Assembly (NCBI GenBank): GCA_003162935.1
Contig: PLUW01000120.1
Span: 130,706-181,559, forward strand
Direction of reading: 5' to 3'
Length of the DNA: 50,854 nucleotides
DNA from: Acidobacteriaceae bacterium
GTDB lineage: Bacteria > Acidobacteriota > Terriglobia > Terriglobales > Acidobacteriaceae
Made by a program: the position numbers and the translations under genes. Numbering within the stretch: position 1 is the stretch's first letter; each line of letters starts with the position of its first letter. Positions 16,721 through 26,234 of this stretch are shown piece by piece. A model generated the notes under the pieces. It ran no database searches. It had not been told where the DNA came from and was given only the letters and a program-made list of their open reading frames with translations.

Positions 16721-17019
16721 TAACCTGACGAGATTACTTTCGTAAATTCGCGATTTCTTCCCTGCCTCCCTGCAATCTCATGGCGAAAACCTGATGTTTC
16801 ATTGGCCAAACGCGGCGTCCCGCGCCTGTTTTCGGCTATTACTCGCAAGTGCACCCGGTGGATCACTGCCCGATGCGAAACCGTACACGCCAGGTCCACA
16901 TGCACTAATGCGTTGCTGCGTGAACTTCTGATATCTGTGAGCCACCGGTAGATGCCGATAGATTCAGCATGTGGACTTGTTCGACTAGTCCCCCAATTTG
17001 TAGGGTCGAGGTCTCGCAA
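16721..17019. other. 299-base intergenic region before the first beta-helix gene
   Basis: A weak AGTAA/TTACT hairpin follows the deacetylase stop. No gene, riboswitch or strong promoter is recognised. GAGG at about 17008-17011 can serve as ribosome site for the next gene. Confidence 0.4.
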
Positions 17020-19692
17020 ATGTTGATTACTGGATTTGGGTCTTATCGTTATCATGGAAGGTTTTCGCAGCAGCATGGAATACGTATCGGAGCCTCGGCT
17101 CTTGTACTGGCGATCGCGTTAATCTGCATCTCGTGCGGTTCGGTGGCGCAGGCTGACCCTCGTGGCAACGCGGGTCTGGTGCTGTCGGGATCGCTGCCGA
17201 ATGGATCGGTGAGCCACTCTTATAACACTGTGTTGTCGGTCAGCGGCGGCAGTTCGCCGTATCAGTTCTCCGTCGCCTCAGGCAAGTTGCCGCCGGGCCT
17301 CACTTTGAACGCGGCCACCGGGTCGTTCACCGGCGAGCCCTCCAGCGCGGGCAACTATACATTCGCGGTAAGTGTTACCGACAGTCCACGCCCCGATCGC
17401 GGAACCCAGACGTACACGGTCACAATCAAGAATGGCGGTAACGGCGGCCAGGGGATCGCGGTTAGCATTTCGCCTTCGAGCGCGACCTTGTCCTCCGGTG
17501 GAACGCAGCAATTCACCGCTACCGTGACCGGGACCGCAAACACTGCCGTGACGTGGTCGGCCACAGCGGGTTCGGTTAGCGGTAGCGGCCTTTACACCGC
17601 GCCCACGGTAAAATCGGCAACGAGCGCAACTGTCACGGCGACGAGTCAGGCGAGTTCGGCTCAGTCCGCCAGCGCCGCGGTCACGATTAACCCATCCCAG
17701 GGACAGCAGTCCCTTCAAATCTCCACTTCGAGTCTTCCCCAAGGGCTGCAGGGGGAAACGTACGTCGCGGCTTTCTCAGCCACGGGTGGAACCCAGCCCT
17801 ACGACTGGAGCTTGACCACTGGCACTCTTCCGGCAGGACTCACGCTGAGTACGAACGGGAACTTGACCGGCACGCCAAGCGCGCTGGGGACGTCCGGCTT
17901 CTCGGTCATGGTGAAGGATGCCAACGGCAAAACGGCGACAGGTACATTCGGCATCACCACCGTGGCCAGCAGTGGTTACGATGGTCCGGCGCAACTGCCC
18001 CTGGTGACGGTTGCCACCGCCATGGCGGATACACCCGCGCCCGGCGCTGTCATCAACGTCAACGCCGGCGGTGATTTGCAATCGGCTTTGAACAGCGCTC
18101 AGTGCGGAGAAACCATCCAACTTCAAGCCGGCGCAACCTTCAACGGCTCGTTTACGTTGCCGGCCAAGAATTGCGACAACAACCATTGGATCATCGTCCG
18201 CACCAGCTCTCCCGACAGCGCTCTGCCCGCCGAAGGGCAGCGCGTGACGCCCTGCTACGGGGGCGTCAGTTCCCTCGAAGGACGCCCGGCTTACAACTGC
18301 CCGAATCCACAAAATGTGTTGGCGAAGGTGCAAATGCCAAACCCGGACGGCGGTCCTTTCAGTCTGGCCAACGGAGCGAACTTCTACCGGTTGGTTGGCT
18401 TGGAACTCACTCGCCCGATTGGAGTCAAGGGGAGCGCCGTCCTCATCTCAATCGAGGACAAAGGAGACGTGCGAGGAACCGCCGACCACATCATTGTTGA
18501 TCGCTCCTGGCTGCATGGACAGGCGCAGGACGAAACCCGCACTGGCATGAACCTGGGTGGGGGCACCTACATCGCAATCGTGGATTCTTACTTTAACGAC
18601 TTCCATTGCATTGCAGACACCGGCAGCTGCACCGACGCTCACGCCATTGCGGGTGGCAACACCGAAACCCAAGACGGTCCCTATCTGATCCAGAATAACT
18701 TCCTCGAGGCTTCGGGCGAAGGAGTGTTGTTCGGCGGCGGACCCGCCACCAAAAACCCCGCCGACATCGAAATCATCGGCAATCATTTCTGGAAGCCCTG
18801 GCAATGGATGCCGGGAAACACGCCATTCGTCGGCGGGCCGGACGGCAAACCTTTCATTGTTAAGAATCACTTTGAGCTCAAGAATGCCGTGCGCGTCCTC
18901 TTCGAAGCCAACCTATTGGAGAACGTCTGGGGCGGCTTCACGCAGGCTGGACATGCCATCGTGATGTCGCCTTCGAATCAACACTCGAAATCGGGCGCGA
19001 ATGTTTGTCCGCTGTGCCAGGTTACCGATGTGACGATGCGCTACAACCAGATCTCGCATGCGGGCGGGGGCATCTCGCTCGCCACTGAGATCTCTCCCAG
19101 CCGGACCTTAGGCGCTCCGGCGCTGGCGGGGGAACGCTGGAGCCTTCACGACCTCGTCCTCGATGACCTCAGCACAAAGTACGTGGGCGGAGGCGATGCT
19201 TTCAAAATCACGAACGCCTGGCCCAAGAACCCCATCAACACTTTCACCATCAACCACGTTACCGCGTTTCCCGATCCCACCAGTCACGTCATGTTGCTGG
19301 GGAACTTCCTGGAAGACGATCCAATGTTTGGCTTCGTCTTCACGAACAATCTTGTGACGACGGGCCAGCATCCCGTTTGGAACGACCTAGTCTTGAACAG
19401 TTGCTCCGCTGGGGATGTGCCAGCGCAAAGCTTTGCACATTGCTTCACCACCTATGTGTTCCAGAACAATGGACTGATCGCGAGTCCGTCCGCCTTCCCG
19501 GAATCCGCTTGGCCGAAAGAGAATCTCTTCCCGGCTACGGTCTTGGCCGTCGGGTTTGTCAACTACAACAACGGCAACGGCGGAAATTATGCGCTGCTAC
19601 CGGGCAGCCCGTACAAGAACAAGGGCACGGACGGCAAAGATCTTGGAGCCGATATTGCCGGACTCACTGCAGCGCTGGCTGGAGTGCAATAA
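17020..19692 (+). CDS. Secreted Ig-like plus parallel beta-helix protein
   Basis: An 890-residue exported protein. The start at 17020 (ATG, GAGG 8 bases upstream) precedes a signal peptide ending near VAQA (about residue 45). Domains in order: a He_PIG Ig domain (about 50-145, LPPGLTLNAATGSFTG), a Big_2-like domain (about 148-232, SPSSATLSSGGTQQFTATV), a second He_PIG domain (about 235-325, LPAGLTLSTNGNLTGTPS), then a right-handed beta-helix from about 345 to the end. The last part resembles pectate-lyase-fold or carbohydrate-binding beta-helices, with short repeated turns and many Asn and Gly. The next gene is a clear homologue of the beta-helix half. A matrix polysaccharide lyase or binding protein is plausible; catalytic residues were not identified. 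Confidence 0.82.
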   Translation: MLITGFGSYRYHGRFSQQHGIRIGASALVLAIALICISCGSVAQADPRGNAGLVLSGSLPNGSVSHSYNTVLSVSGGSSPYQFSVASGKLPPGLTLNAATGSFTGEPSSAGNYTFAVSVTDSPRPDRGTQTYTVTIKNGGNGGQGIAVSISPSSATLSSGGTQQFTATVTGTANTAVTWSATAGSVSGSGLYTAPTVKSATSATVTATSQASSAQSASAAVTINPSQGQQSLQISTSSLPQGLQGETYVAAFSATGGTQPYDWSLTTGTLPAGLTLSTNGNLTGTPSALGTSGFSVMVKDANGKTATGTFGITTVASSGYDGPAQLPLVTVATAMADTPAPGAVINVNAGGDLQSALNSAQCGETIQLQAGATFNGSFTLPAKNCDNNHWIIVRTSSPDSALPAEGQRVTPCYGGVSSLEGRPAYNCPNPQNVLAKVQMPNPDGGPFSLANGANFYRLVGLELTRPIGVKGSAVLISIEDKGDVRGTADHIIVDRSWLHGQAQDETRTGMNLGGGTYIAIVDSYFNDFHCIADTGSCTDAHAIAGGNTETQDGPYLIQNNFLEASGEGVLFGGGPATKNPADIEIIGNHFWKPWQWMPGNTPFVGGPDGKPFIVKNHFELKNAVRVLFEANLLENVWGGFTQAGHAIVMSPSNQHSKSGANVCPLCQVTDVTMRYNQISHAGGGISLATEISPSRTLGAPALAGERWSLHDLVLDDLSTKYVGGGDAFKITNAWPKNPINTFTINHVTAFPDPTSHVMLLGNFLEDDPMFGFVFTNNLVTTGQHPVWNDLVLNSCSAGDVPAQSFAHCFTTYVFQNNGLIASPSAFPESAWPKENLFPATVLAVGFVNYNNGNGGNYALLPGSPYKNKGTDGKDLGADIAGLTAALAGVQ

Positions 19693-19714
19693 GTCTGTAC
19701 CGGTTCCGCATCCT

Positions 19715-19749
19715 AAGGTCCGCGGTTTCTCTCGCGGACCTTATCTTTT
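19715..19749 (+). terminator. Intrinsic terminator after the first beta-helix gene
   Basis: AAGGTCCGCG (19715-19724) and CGCGGACCTT (19733-19742) form a perfect 10-base stem with an 8-base loop, followed by ATCTTTT. It lies 23 bases after the stop codon, so the two beta-helix genes are probably separately transcribed. Confidence 0.85.
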
Positions 19750-19815
19750 GTCTGTTGCAGCGCGATTTTATCAGTCTGAAAACAACCGTGATATCCTCAA
19801 AATGGGGCATGCTTC

Positions 19816-19820
19816 AGGAG
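19816..19820 (+). promoter_or_regulatory. Ribosome binding site fixing the second beta-helix start
   Basis: AGGAG lies 9 bases before the ATG at 19830 and inside the coding sequence that would follow the in-frame ATG at 19809, so it argues for 19830. Confidence 0.6.
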
Positions 19821-19829
19821 AAAACAAGA

Positions 19830-21674
19830 ATGGTCCGGACTGGATGGCTGTTTCCCCGCTCAATACCATTCCACTGCTCCCTTCTTTTCGCGGGTCTGTC
19901 GATTTTTGTAACTTTGTCCACAGGGGTGGCAGCGGCAACCGCGCCTCCAACCGGTGAAAATGCTTACTGCGGCAAGGGCGACGTGCCCCAGTTTGGCGAG
20001 AAAGACGGTCCCGCCGAACTGCCCAAAACCTGTTACTACACCGGTCTCGAGGCGACCCCATCGCCGGGAAAACAGATTCACGTAGGCGCGAAAGAAAATC
20101 TCGCCGACGCGGTCGACCACGCGAAATGCGGGGATACTCTGCTTCTTCCAGCCGGCGCTGCCTATGAAGCAGGCGAGCTTCCCTTCAAGAAATGCGACGC
20201 GAGTCACTACATTACGATCCGCACCGATACACCCGATTCCAAACTGCCTCCGGAAGGCACACGCATTTCTCCCGCTTGGGCTGGCGTCCCGAGCCTTCCC
20301 GGCCGACCGGCATTCGCTCAGCCCGCCGGAGGCGCTGCCAAGCTCATGCCAACGATTCTGGTGAAGCGCAATGCGGGCGTAGTAGTCGGAGACCATGTCC
20401 GTTTCATCGGCATCGAGTGGACCACGCGCGCCGACACCCCTGTTAACCGCATGATCAGCACCGAGCATGGCGATCACATCGTCTTCGATCGCAACTACAT
20501 TCACCCCGGCGAGAACGCCGAGGTCGCGCACGGCATCGGGATGGTCGAAGGCAGCCGTTTCGTCGGCATCGTCAACTCCTACATCGGCGGCCTCAATTGC
20601 ATTGCGGGGACGGGCAAATGCACCGACGCAACCGCGATCGGAGGCGCCCACAGCGACGCCCCCTTCGGAACCTTCAAGATCTATAACAATTTTCTCGAGT
20701 CCGCGGGCGAGAACATTCTCTTTGGCGGTGGGCCGTCGGAAAATAGTCCCACCGATCTTGAAATCCGCCGCAACCACCTGTTTCGTCCCATGATCTGGAA
20801 AGAGGGCGAACCGGGATACACTCCCAGCGCATCGGGGCGCCCCTTCATCGTCAAGAACAATCTTGAGCTCAAGAGCGGGGTCCGCGTCCTGTTTGAAGCG
20901 AATTTGCTGGAGAATTCCTGGGGTGGTTTCAGCCAAACGGGATTTTCCATTCTGCTGACCCCGGTCAGCCAAGCCAGTCAGTGTCCCAAGTGCCGCGTCA
21001 CCGATATCACGATGCGTTACATCCGGATCCGCAATGTGGCCGGGGTCCTGGTGATCGCCACGCCTCTGGCAATGGAAAGCAAAGGAGGCGGGAGCGCGGC
21101 GGACGGCGGACGCATCAGTGTTCACGACCTAATTGCGGACAATGTTCACGAGAAGGACTACAAGGGCGGTGGCGCTTTCCTCAAGTACGCCTCCTCCAAG
21201 GTTGCCGTTCATGACGTGCAGATCGACCATGTGACATCCATCGGGCCCGGCCCCCTCCTTGCCATCCTCAGTCGCGGGGACAAAATGCCCAACTTCAGCC
21301 TCATCAACAGCGTGCTTGCCGTGGGCGGCATTCGCCCCCCGGTCAACTCCGCCGGTCCGGGGAGTTGTTCGGAAAAGCAGCCCAGCGTACAAGCCGCGCT
21401 GAATGCATGTTTTTCCAACTATAAGTTCGACCACAACCTCATCTCCGTCGAGCGGCTCAGCGGCGGCTGGCCGCCGGAAAACACGATTGTTGCCTCTCCG
21501 GAGGATCTTGGCGTCCACGACCTCAAGGATGGCATCAGCAGTGATCCCCGACTCTGCCACGAGAAGGGCCCTGGCTGTCACAAGAGGTCTCCCGGCGTCG
21601 CCGCAGCCTCCGATGGCCGCGATTTGGGAGCCGATGTTGACGCCGTTGAGGCGGCCATCGCGGGCGTTGAATAA
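19830..21674 (+). CDS. Secreted parallel beta-helix protein, paralogue without Ig domains
   Basis: A 614-residue protein with an N-terminal signal peptide (hydrophobic core SLLFAGLSIFVTLSTGV, cleavage near AAA). The remainder aligns with the beta-helix half of the preceding protein: both share AxCGxTxxLxAGA, then PEGxRxxP and LPGRPA-like stretches, FLExxGENxLFGGGP, and FIVKNxxELKxxVRVLFEANLLEN. No Ig domain is present. The pair therefore came from one ancestor with gain or loss of the Ig front. It is probably periplasmic or extracellular and binds or cleaves a polysaccharide; an active site was not identified. An AGGAG fixes the start. The terminator just upstream makes it an independent transcript. 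Confidence 0.82.
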   Translation: MVRTGWLFPRSIPFHCSLLFAGLSIFVTLSTGVAAATAPPTGENAYCGKGDVPQFGEKDGPAELPKTCYYTGLEATPSPGKQIHVGAKENLADAVDHAKCGDTLLLPAGAAYEAGELPFKKCDASHYITIRTDTPDSKLPPEGTRISPAWAGVPSLPGRPAFAQPAGGAAKLMPTILVKRNAGVVVGDHVRFIGIEWTTRADTPVNRMISTEHGDHIVFDRNYIHPGENAEVAHGIGMVEGSRFVGIVNSYIGGLNCIAGTGKCTDATAIGGAHSDAPFGTFKIYNNFLESAGENILFGGGPSENSPTDLEIRRNHLFRPMIWKEGEPGYTPSASGRPFIVKNNLELKSGVRVLFEANLLENSWGGFSQTGFSILLTPVSQASQCPKCRVTDITMRYIRIRNVAGVLVIATPLAMESKGGGSAADGGRISVHDLIADNVHEKDYKGGGAFLKYASSKVAVHDVQIDHVTSIGPGPLLAILSRGDKMPNFSLINSVLAVGGIRPPVNSAGPGSCSEKQPSVQAALNACFSNYKFDHNLISVERLSGGWPPENTIVASPEDLGVHDLKDGISSDPRLCHEKGPGCHKRSPGVAAASDGRDLGADVDAVEAAIAGVE

Positions 21675-21733
21675 CCTGGGGGCGACTAGCCAAGTTCGAG
21701 ACTAGATGCAGGCGGGACTGTGGCATCCAGCTT

Positions 21734-23206
21734 TTAGGCGTCCTGCGGTTCCACCGATGCGGCCGCCATGCCAGATTGCGGTTCGTCCGCGCCCGATTGC
21801 CCGGGCAGCGGATCGGCTCCCGCATCCTGCCAGCCTACCGGGTGAGATACAGGCCTTCGGATGGGGTCGAGAAGTGTTTTCGGAGCGCCCGTGCCCAAGT
21901 CTCCGATCAGACGCACGCCGCTGCTGGGAACATTTGCAATCGGCCAGCGAAACCGATCGAAAGCGTGGCGCACCAGAGCGATCTTTTCCGGCGCATAGGC
22001 GAGCAGTTGCGCGCCCACCCAATCGATCGCCGCTGCGTTGCTCCCGCCAATCAGCAGCCCGAGGTCGAGTGGTTCCGGCGCTAGCGGACCGTTACCCTGC
22101 CCGGCAATCACCGCATCCGCAATGTGGATCACGCGCCGCTGCATTTCGTCGCTCATCGTGCCATCTGCACGTCCATACAGCAGAATGCGATTCAGATCGA
22201 GACACGTGCGCCAGATGGTGTCATTACCCGACCAGGAGCCATCCATCCCTACGCGGTCTCCACCGTAACGCGACGCTCGCGCCAGCACCGCAAAGAAAAG
22301 GTGCCACACCATGCCGCCCGTGTATGACGACGTGACGTTCTGGCGGTCGCTTACATATTCGAGCGCCCGCTTCACAATACCGTCGTCGGGATAGTTGTCG
22401 CCTCCGGTCTTGGGTCCGCCCACTCTGTGATGCGGAAGATATTCCTTATTGCCGTTAATCCCAATCAGGTTCTTGAGAGCGCAGGTGACTCCCGCCTTCT
22501 TGTGCGTCTTCAGCTTGGGAAGATTGATGATGACATCGGCATCCACCACTTCTTTCGCGACCAGATACTGATGCACGCCCGGATGATGCGTCTTCGCCAT
22601 GAGGCGGTGGTCGTACCACGCCACCCGAAACCGGCTCCGGTTGTCGCTGATCGGTTCGAGCAGGCTTTCACGTCCCAGGTCGAAGAGCGTGAAATGATCT
22701 TCCGACTGGATATTCTCCTCGGCGACGCGGACGCCATGCACCAGCACGCAGGTGGTCCTGCGAAAATCGCGCACGCCTTTGAAGCGAGGTTCCTGAGCCA
22801 TCCGCTCGCGCGCCCAGGCGTCGAGGCCCGTCGTCTGGATCAAGGCGTTAAAGTCGCACCCTTGGATCGGCGCATCTCCCACCAGCACCTCTGCGGCGTC
22901 AGTTTGCAATGCGGCATCCACTGCGGCCCGGATCACCGAGGCGTGGGTCACGAGGCAATCCATTCCCCCGGTGCCTTCATTTTGATGGAGCACGAGATTG
23001 GGTTTAATCAGAACGCGAGATCCCGGCGGGATGACCATGCCAAAGGGGCCTTTTTCACTCGACCAGCCCAGTCCGTCTGCCAGGCGAACCAATGCCTGCG
23101 AGATAGGACTGTCGCTCTCATTCGCGGACGGATAGGAACATGCGGGCAAGCGGGCAATTCCCACCGTGGGAGAGAACGCGCGACTCGCTAGGGCGTCTTC
23201 CGTCAT
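21734..23206 (-). CDS. DUF362 domain protein
   Basis: A 490-residue protein of the DUF362 family, a family without a settled function that often lies near redox or ligase genes. The N-terminal part has VLIKPNLV and EVLVGDAP, then GCDFNALIQTTG; a later INLPKLKTHKKAGVTCALKNLIGI is the most conserved stretch. A C-terminal acidic and hydrophobic segment (IDWVGAQLLAYAPEKI) follows. No ferredoxin-type Cys cluster is present. The start codon lies two bases beyond the CapK-like gene's stop, so the genes are coupled and their products may act on the same substrate. The 3' end faces the beta-helix gene convergently. Confidence 0.7.
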   Translation of the reverse strand: MTEDALASRAFSPTVGIARLPACSYPSANESDSPISQALVRLADGLGWSSEKGPFGMVIPPGSRVLIKPNLVLHQNEGTGGMDCLVTHASVIRAAVDAALQTDAAEVLVGDAPIQGCDFNALIQTTGLDAWARERMAQEPRFKGVRDFRRTTCVLVHGVRVAEENIQSEDHFTLFDLGRESLLEPISDNRSRFRVAWYDHRLMAKTHHPGVHQYLVAKEVVDADVIINLPKLKTHKKAGVTCALKNLIGINGNKEYLPHHRVGGPKTGGDNYPDDGIVKRALEYVSDRQNVTSSYTGGMVWHLFFAVLARASRYGGDRVGMDGSWSGNDTIWRTCLDLNRILLYGRADGTMSDEMQRRVIHIADAVIAGQGNGPLAPEPLDLGLLIGGSNAAAIDWVGAQLLAYAPEKIALVRHAFDRFRWPIANVPSSGVRLIGDLGTGAPKTLLDPIRRPVSHPVGWQDAGADPLPGQSGADEPQSGMAAASVEPQDA

Positions 23207-23208
23207 GA

Positions 23209-24606
23209 TCAGGAACTGGACGTCGTCTCCCTCTCGACCGGCGCGCCCGTAGAGTTTACATCCGAGCGGGTGAACCGATACTTCCCGGCGGAAGACAGCG
23301 GAATCGATTCCACTTCACGCACCTCGATGCGGATGGGATGTCCGGGAGAGACCGCTCGAATCTGCCGGATCGATTCCTGAATCTTCTCCGCCCGCGCCGC
23401 TGCGTTGCCCGGCCCGGGCACAATCGACAAAACGATCTCATCCAGCTTGGTTTGGTGAAACTGGAAGTTCACGATTCCGTCGCTGCCATACATCAAGTGG
23501 GTGAAGAATTCCCCGTGCACCACCCTTCCACCGGGGAACAGGAAATTGTCGCTAGTGCGGGCGATCTCCAACCGCATCAGCGAAAAGTGATTGCCGCACG
23601 AACAACTCTCCTGCGACAGATAGCCGCAATCTTCGTTGCGATAGCGAATGAATGGCATCGACAGGTTCTGCAACGACGTCAACAGGAACGGCCGAGGCCC
23701 ATCGCCCTCAACCTTGTCCTCTTCGATCGCCACGAAATCGGCATTGACGTGCATTTTGCCTTCCGGGCATTCGGCAGCGATGTTCTGCACTTCGCTGGAC
23801 CCGTAGCAGTCGTAGACTTTGCACCCAAACACGCGCTCAATCACCTCGCGCTGCGGCCGATACAGTTTCTCCGCCGTCGTAAATGCGCCCTTGATCCCGC
23901 CAATCGTCTCGCCCTGGCTGTCCAGAAACGCCGCGAAACGCGCGATGGTTGAAGCGTATCCCAGAATCACTCGAGGCCGAATTCGGGCGAAACGCCGCGC
24001 CCAATCCGCCATCTCCGCGTCTCCCGAAAAAAACGGGTCGAACTGATACTGCCGTCGCGCAAACTGCCGCAGCTCAAATTCCACGCCCGACATCGCGTAC
24101 AGCTTGTCGTTGCCGCCCCAAAAGAATGCGATCATCTCCCCGGGACGCCACCCGCATTGTTCCATGTTTCGGTACGTGCCGGCATCGCTCGCCACCATGT
24201 ACTCATGACTGCGAAAGAACTTCAGGGGAACGCCCGTGGATCCGCCGCTAAAGTGCGGTGACAGCTTTTCCAGCGGCACATCTTCACGAACCAGGTCGCG
24301 CTGATTTGCACGAATGATGTCTTTGGTCAGAATTGGGAGCTGAATGAAATCGTTCCACGTCCGTATGTCTTGACTTCGAACCCCGAGGCGGCGGAACAGA
24401 TCGCGATAGTAAGGAACGCGGGCCTCGGCGTGCGCCAGAAGTGCGCGCAGATCCTCAAACTGTTTTTCACGGATTTCTTCCGGGGAGCGAAACGGGGCGT
24501 TCTCGATCTCCCGGAGTTTCCCCATGAGATCCACCCCGCGCAGGCGACAAGTAAAGCTTAGGAGCGCGCGTCCCCAAAAAGGCCCGCGCTTCGCTGAGGC
24601 CCCCAT
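23209..24606 (-). CDS. CapK-like (phenylacetate-CoA ligase family) adenylate-forming enzyme
   Basis: A 465-residue member of the PaaK/CapK group of adenylate-forming enzymes, which activate carboxylic acids with ATP; CapK-type members occur in capsule and exopolysaccharide clusters. The N-terminal RLRG and LLAHAEARVPYYRDLFRRLG match the family, the P-loop equivalent is FSGGSTGVPLKFF, and YDCYGSSEVQNIA is the adenylate-binding motif. A CSCGNHFSLM segment with paired Cys may be a metal site. The start at 24606 (ATG, GGAG 9 bases upstream) is preferred over an overlapping GTG at 24612. Acyl activation for the acyl carrier protein further right in this window is an attractive but untested idea. 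Confidence 0.8.
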   Translation of the reverse strand: MGASAKRGPFWGRALLSFTCRLRGVDLMGKLREIENAPFRSPEEIREKQFEDLRALLAHAEARVPYYRDLFRRLGVRSQDIRTWNDFIQLPILTKDIIRANQRDLVREDVPLEKLSPHFSGGSTGVPLKFFRSHEYMVASDAGTYRNMEQCGWRPGEMIAFFWGGNDKLYAMSGVEFELRQFARRQYQFDPFFSGDAEMADWARRFARIRPRVILGYASTIARFAAFLDSQGETIGGIKGAFTTAEKLYRPQREVIERVFGCKVYDCYGSSEVQNIAAECPEGKMHVNADFVAIEEDKVEGDGPRPFLLTSLQNLSMPFIRYRNEDCGYLSQESCSCGNHFSLMRLEIARTSDNFLFPGGRVVHGEFFTHLMYGSDGIVNFQFHQTKLDEIVLSIVPGPGNAAARAEKIQESIRQIRAVSPGHPIRIEVREVESIPLSSAGKYRFTRSDVNSTGAPVERETTSSS

Positions 24607-24702
24607 CGGCACTTACTCCCCAACCCCGGCGCCAACCGGCGCGCGCAGGTGCAACTTGAAGATGCAGATCATGGTGAAACGTGGGCAAAGCCCCGTGCAG
24701 AA

Positions 24703-24711
24703 ACTATAGCA
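24703..24711 (-). promoter_or_regulatory. Candidate extended -10 promoter for the CapK-DUF362 operon
   Basis: On the minus strand, TGCTATAGT reads as an extended -10 (TGnTATAAT-like) about 95 bases before the CapK-like start. The -35 is poor. Pattern-based only. Confidence 0.35.
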
Positions 24712-24764
24712 TGGACGATATTTCGGTCCGCTCCGGCCTAAAGCGAGCCCATCCAGTCGCCACT

Positions 24765-26234
24765 TTAGAACCAGCACCCCATTCCACATCGCGCCATTTC
24801 CTTGAACACCTGCCGTCCCTTGTCTTCCTCTTCCATCACAAAGAACCGGAAATTGAATTTCACCTTGATCGGCTGATAAGGCCGGGGGGTAGTCAGCGTG
24901 AAAAACGCTCGCAGACTGTTGTCGTCATAGGCATCCGCGTAAAAACCCGGTCCGATCAGACCCAACGGCTTGCCGCCGGATTCAAAGTTCATTTCGATGA
25001 ATTTCAGCAGGCTTCCGGAATCGTGGTCCGCGTTGTCGACAAAGCCAGCCGGAGTGTACGCCGAAACGACCAGCAGCGGCACGCGGAATCCGTAGGTAAA
25101 GCCCTTGCCCCAGCCATTGGGCTGGGCCTGGCGGAAGGGCTTCACATGATCGTACCAACCGCCCCAATCGTCCCAGGTGATGAAAATGGCCGTGTCTTTC
25201 CAGTACTCTTCGCCCGTCCCGGCGCACGCTGGATTGGTGCCGAGGGCGTTGACGACCTTCGCCACCCAACCTGGGCCTCGGCCATCGGTCATGCGCGGAT
25301 GGTCCGACTCTTCGTGCGTCGGTGTGATCCACGAAACTTGCGCCAGTTGACAATCCTTGATGTCCTTCAAGACGTGGGGTGTGCCGATGACCATGTGGTT
25401 CGTCCACTCCGGACCGGTGCAATCCAGTGTTCCCTCATGGTTTTCCTTAGCGCCGCACAGGTGCCGGATCGCGTTCGGCCCAACCCATATCGAATCGGGC
25501 ACCTCGCTGTAGTATCTCCATGTGATTCCGGCAGCATCCAGCACATCTGGCAACGTCGCATGCTCAAAGCAGGGGAAGATCGGCGGGTGGGAATCTTCAT
25601 CTCCATCTTCGTCCACCACGGTTACGGTATTGTCGGGCGTGGCCGTACAACCGGCCGGCTCTTTGATGGGATTTCCCGACACAAACAATTTGCTGTAGGT
25701 ATCCGGCGCCGACGTGCCGGCGATAAAGAATTGGTGCGCTGAAAAACTGGGCCCCTGGTTGGTCTGAAAATTGCGGTTCGCCCACCCGTACTGCTTGGCG
25801 AGATCGAAATAAGGCTGAACCTGCCCGTTGGAGTTGTCGATGTACTTATATTGCGGAAGCGGCGGAACCACGCATCCCGGGGCAGGTTGCGATGTGTTCT
25901 TATCGGCTCCATCCATCTTGCCGCCGTCGTAAGCAACGACGAAGGCATGATAGCTGTGATTGATATCGAAACATGTTTGCCACGGAATTGGAGTCAGCGG
26001 AACCATCTTGCCCGTGGAAGTGAGCCCTTCGGTGGCCAGGTCTACTCCCGGCTCAAAGTGCGGATTGCTTCCAAAAATATTGTCCGGGGTGCGATTTTCC
26101 TGAAGAATCACCACCACATGTTTGAATTTAATGGCCTGCGCATTTGCCCAGCCAATCGCCCCTAAAGTCCACAACAATAAGATCGCAGCCATGCCAGCTT
26201 TGCCGATTGCGCTCAGACGAAAAATAGCCCTCAA
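24765..26234 (-). CDS. Secreted phosphoesterase (phospholipase C / acid phosphatase family)
   Basis: A 489-residue exported enzyme of the phosphoesterase family that includes bacterial phospholipases C and acid phosphatases. Residues about 14-34 are a signal peptide (MAAILLLWTLGAIGWANAQA). Family landmarks follow: HVVVILQENRTPDNIFG (usually ENRSFDHYFG), a central AHQFFIAGTSA, GGWYDHV and ITWDDWGGWYDHV, all metal-site segments. The C-terminus GMGCWF carries two Cys. It starts at TTG (26234), with GGAG 5 bases upstream. It could cleave phospholipid or phosphate-substituted polymer outside the cytosol; substrate unknown. It is divergent from the methyltransferase across a 317-base region. Confidence 0.82.
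   Translation of the reverse strand: MRAIFRLSAIGKAGMAAILLLWTLGAIGWANAQAIKFKHVVVILQENRTPDNIFGSNPHFEPGVDLATEGLTSTGKMVPLTPIPWQTCFDINHSYHAFVVAYDGGKMDGADKNTSQPAPGCVVPPLPQYKYIDNSNGQVQPYFDLAKQYGWANRNFQTNQGPSFSAHQFFIAGTSAPDTYSKLFVSGNPIKEPAGCTATPDNTVTVVDEDGDEDSHPPIFPCFEHATLPDVLDAAGITWRYYSEVPDSIWVGPNAIRHLCGAKENHEGTLDCTGPEWTNHMVIGTPHVLKDIKDCQLAQVSWITPTHEESDHPRMTDGRGPGWVAKVVNALGTNPACAGTGEEYWKDTAIFITWDDWGGWYDHVKPFRQAQPNGWGKGFTYGFRVPLLVVSAYTPAGFVDNADHDSGSLLKFIEMNFESGGKPLGLIGPGFYADAYDDNSLRAFFTLTTPRPYQPIKVKFNFRFFVMEEEDKGRQVFKEMARCGMGCWF

Noticed and set aside
19860-21125. 421-codon minus-strand open frame in the second beta-helix gene
   Set aside because: The plus-strand gene has a signal peptide, a ribosome site and a homologue next door.
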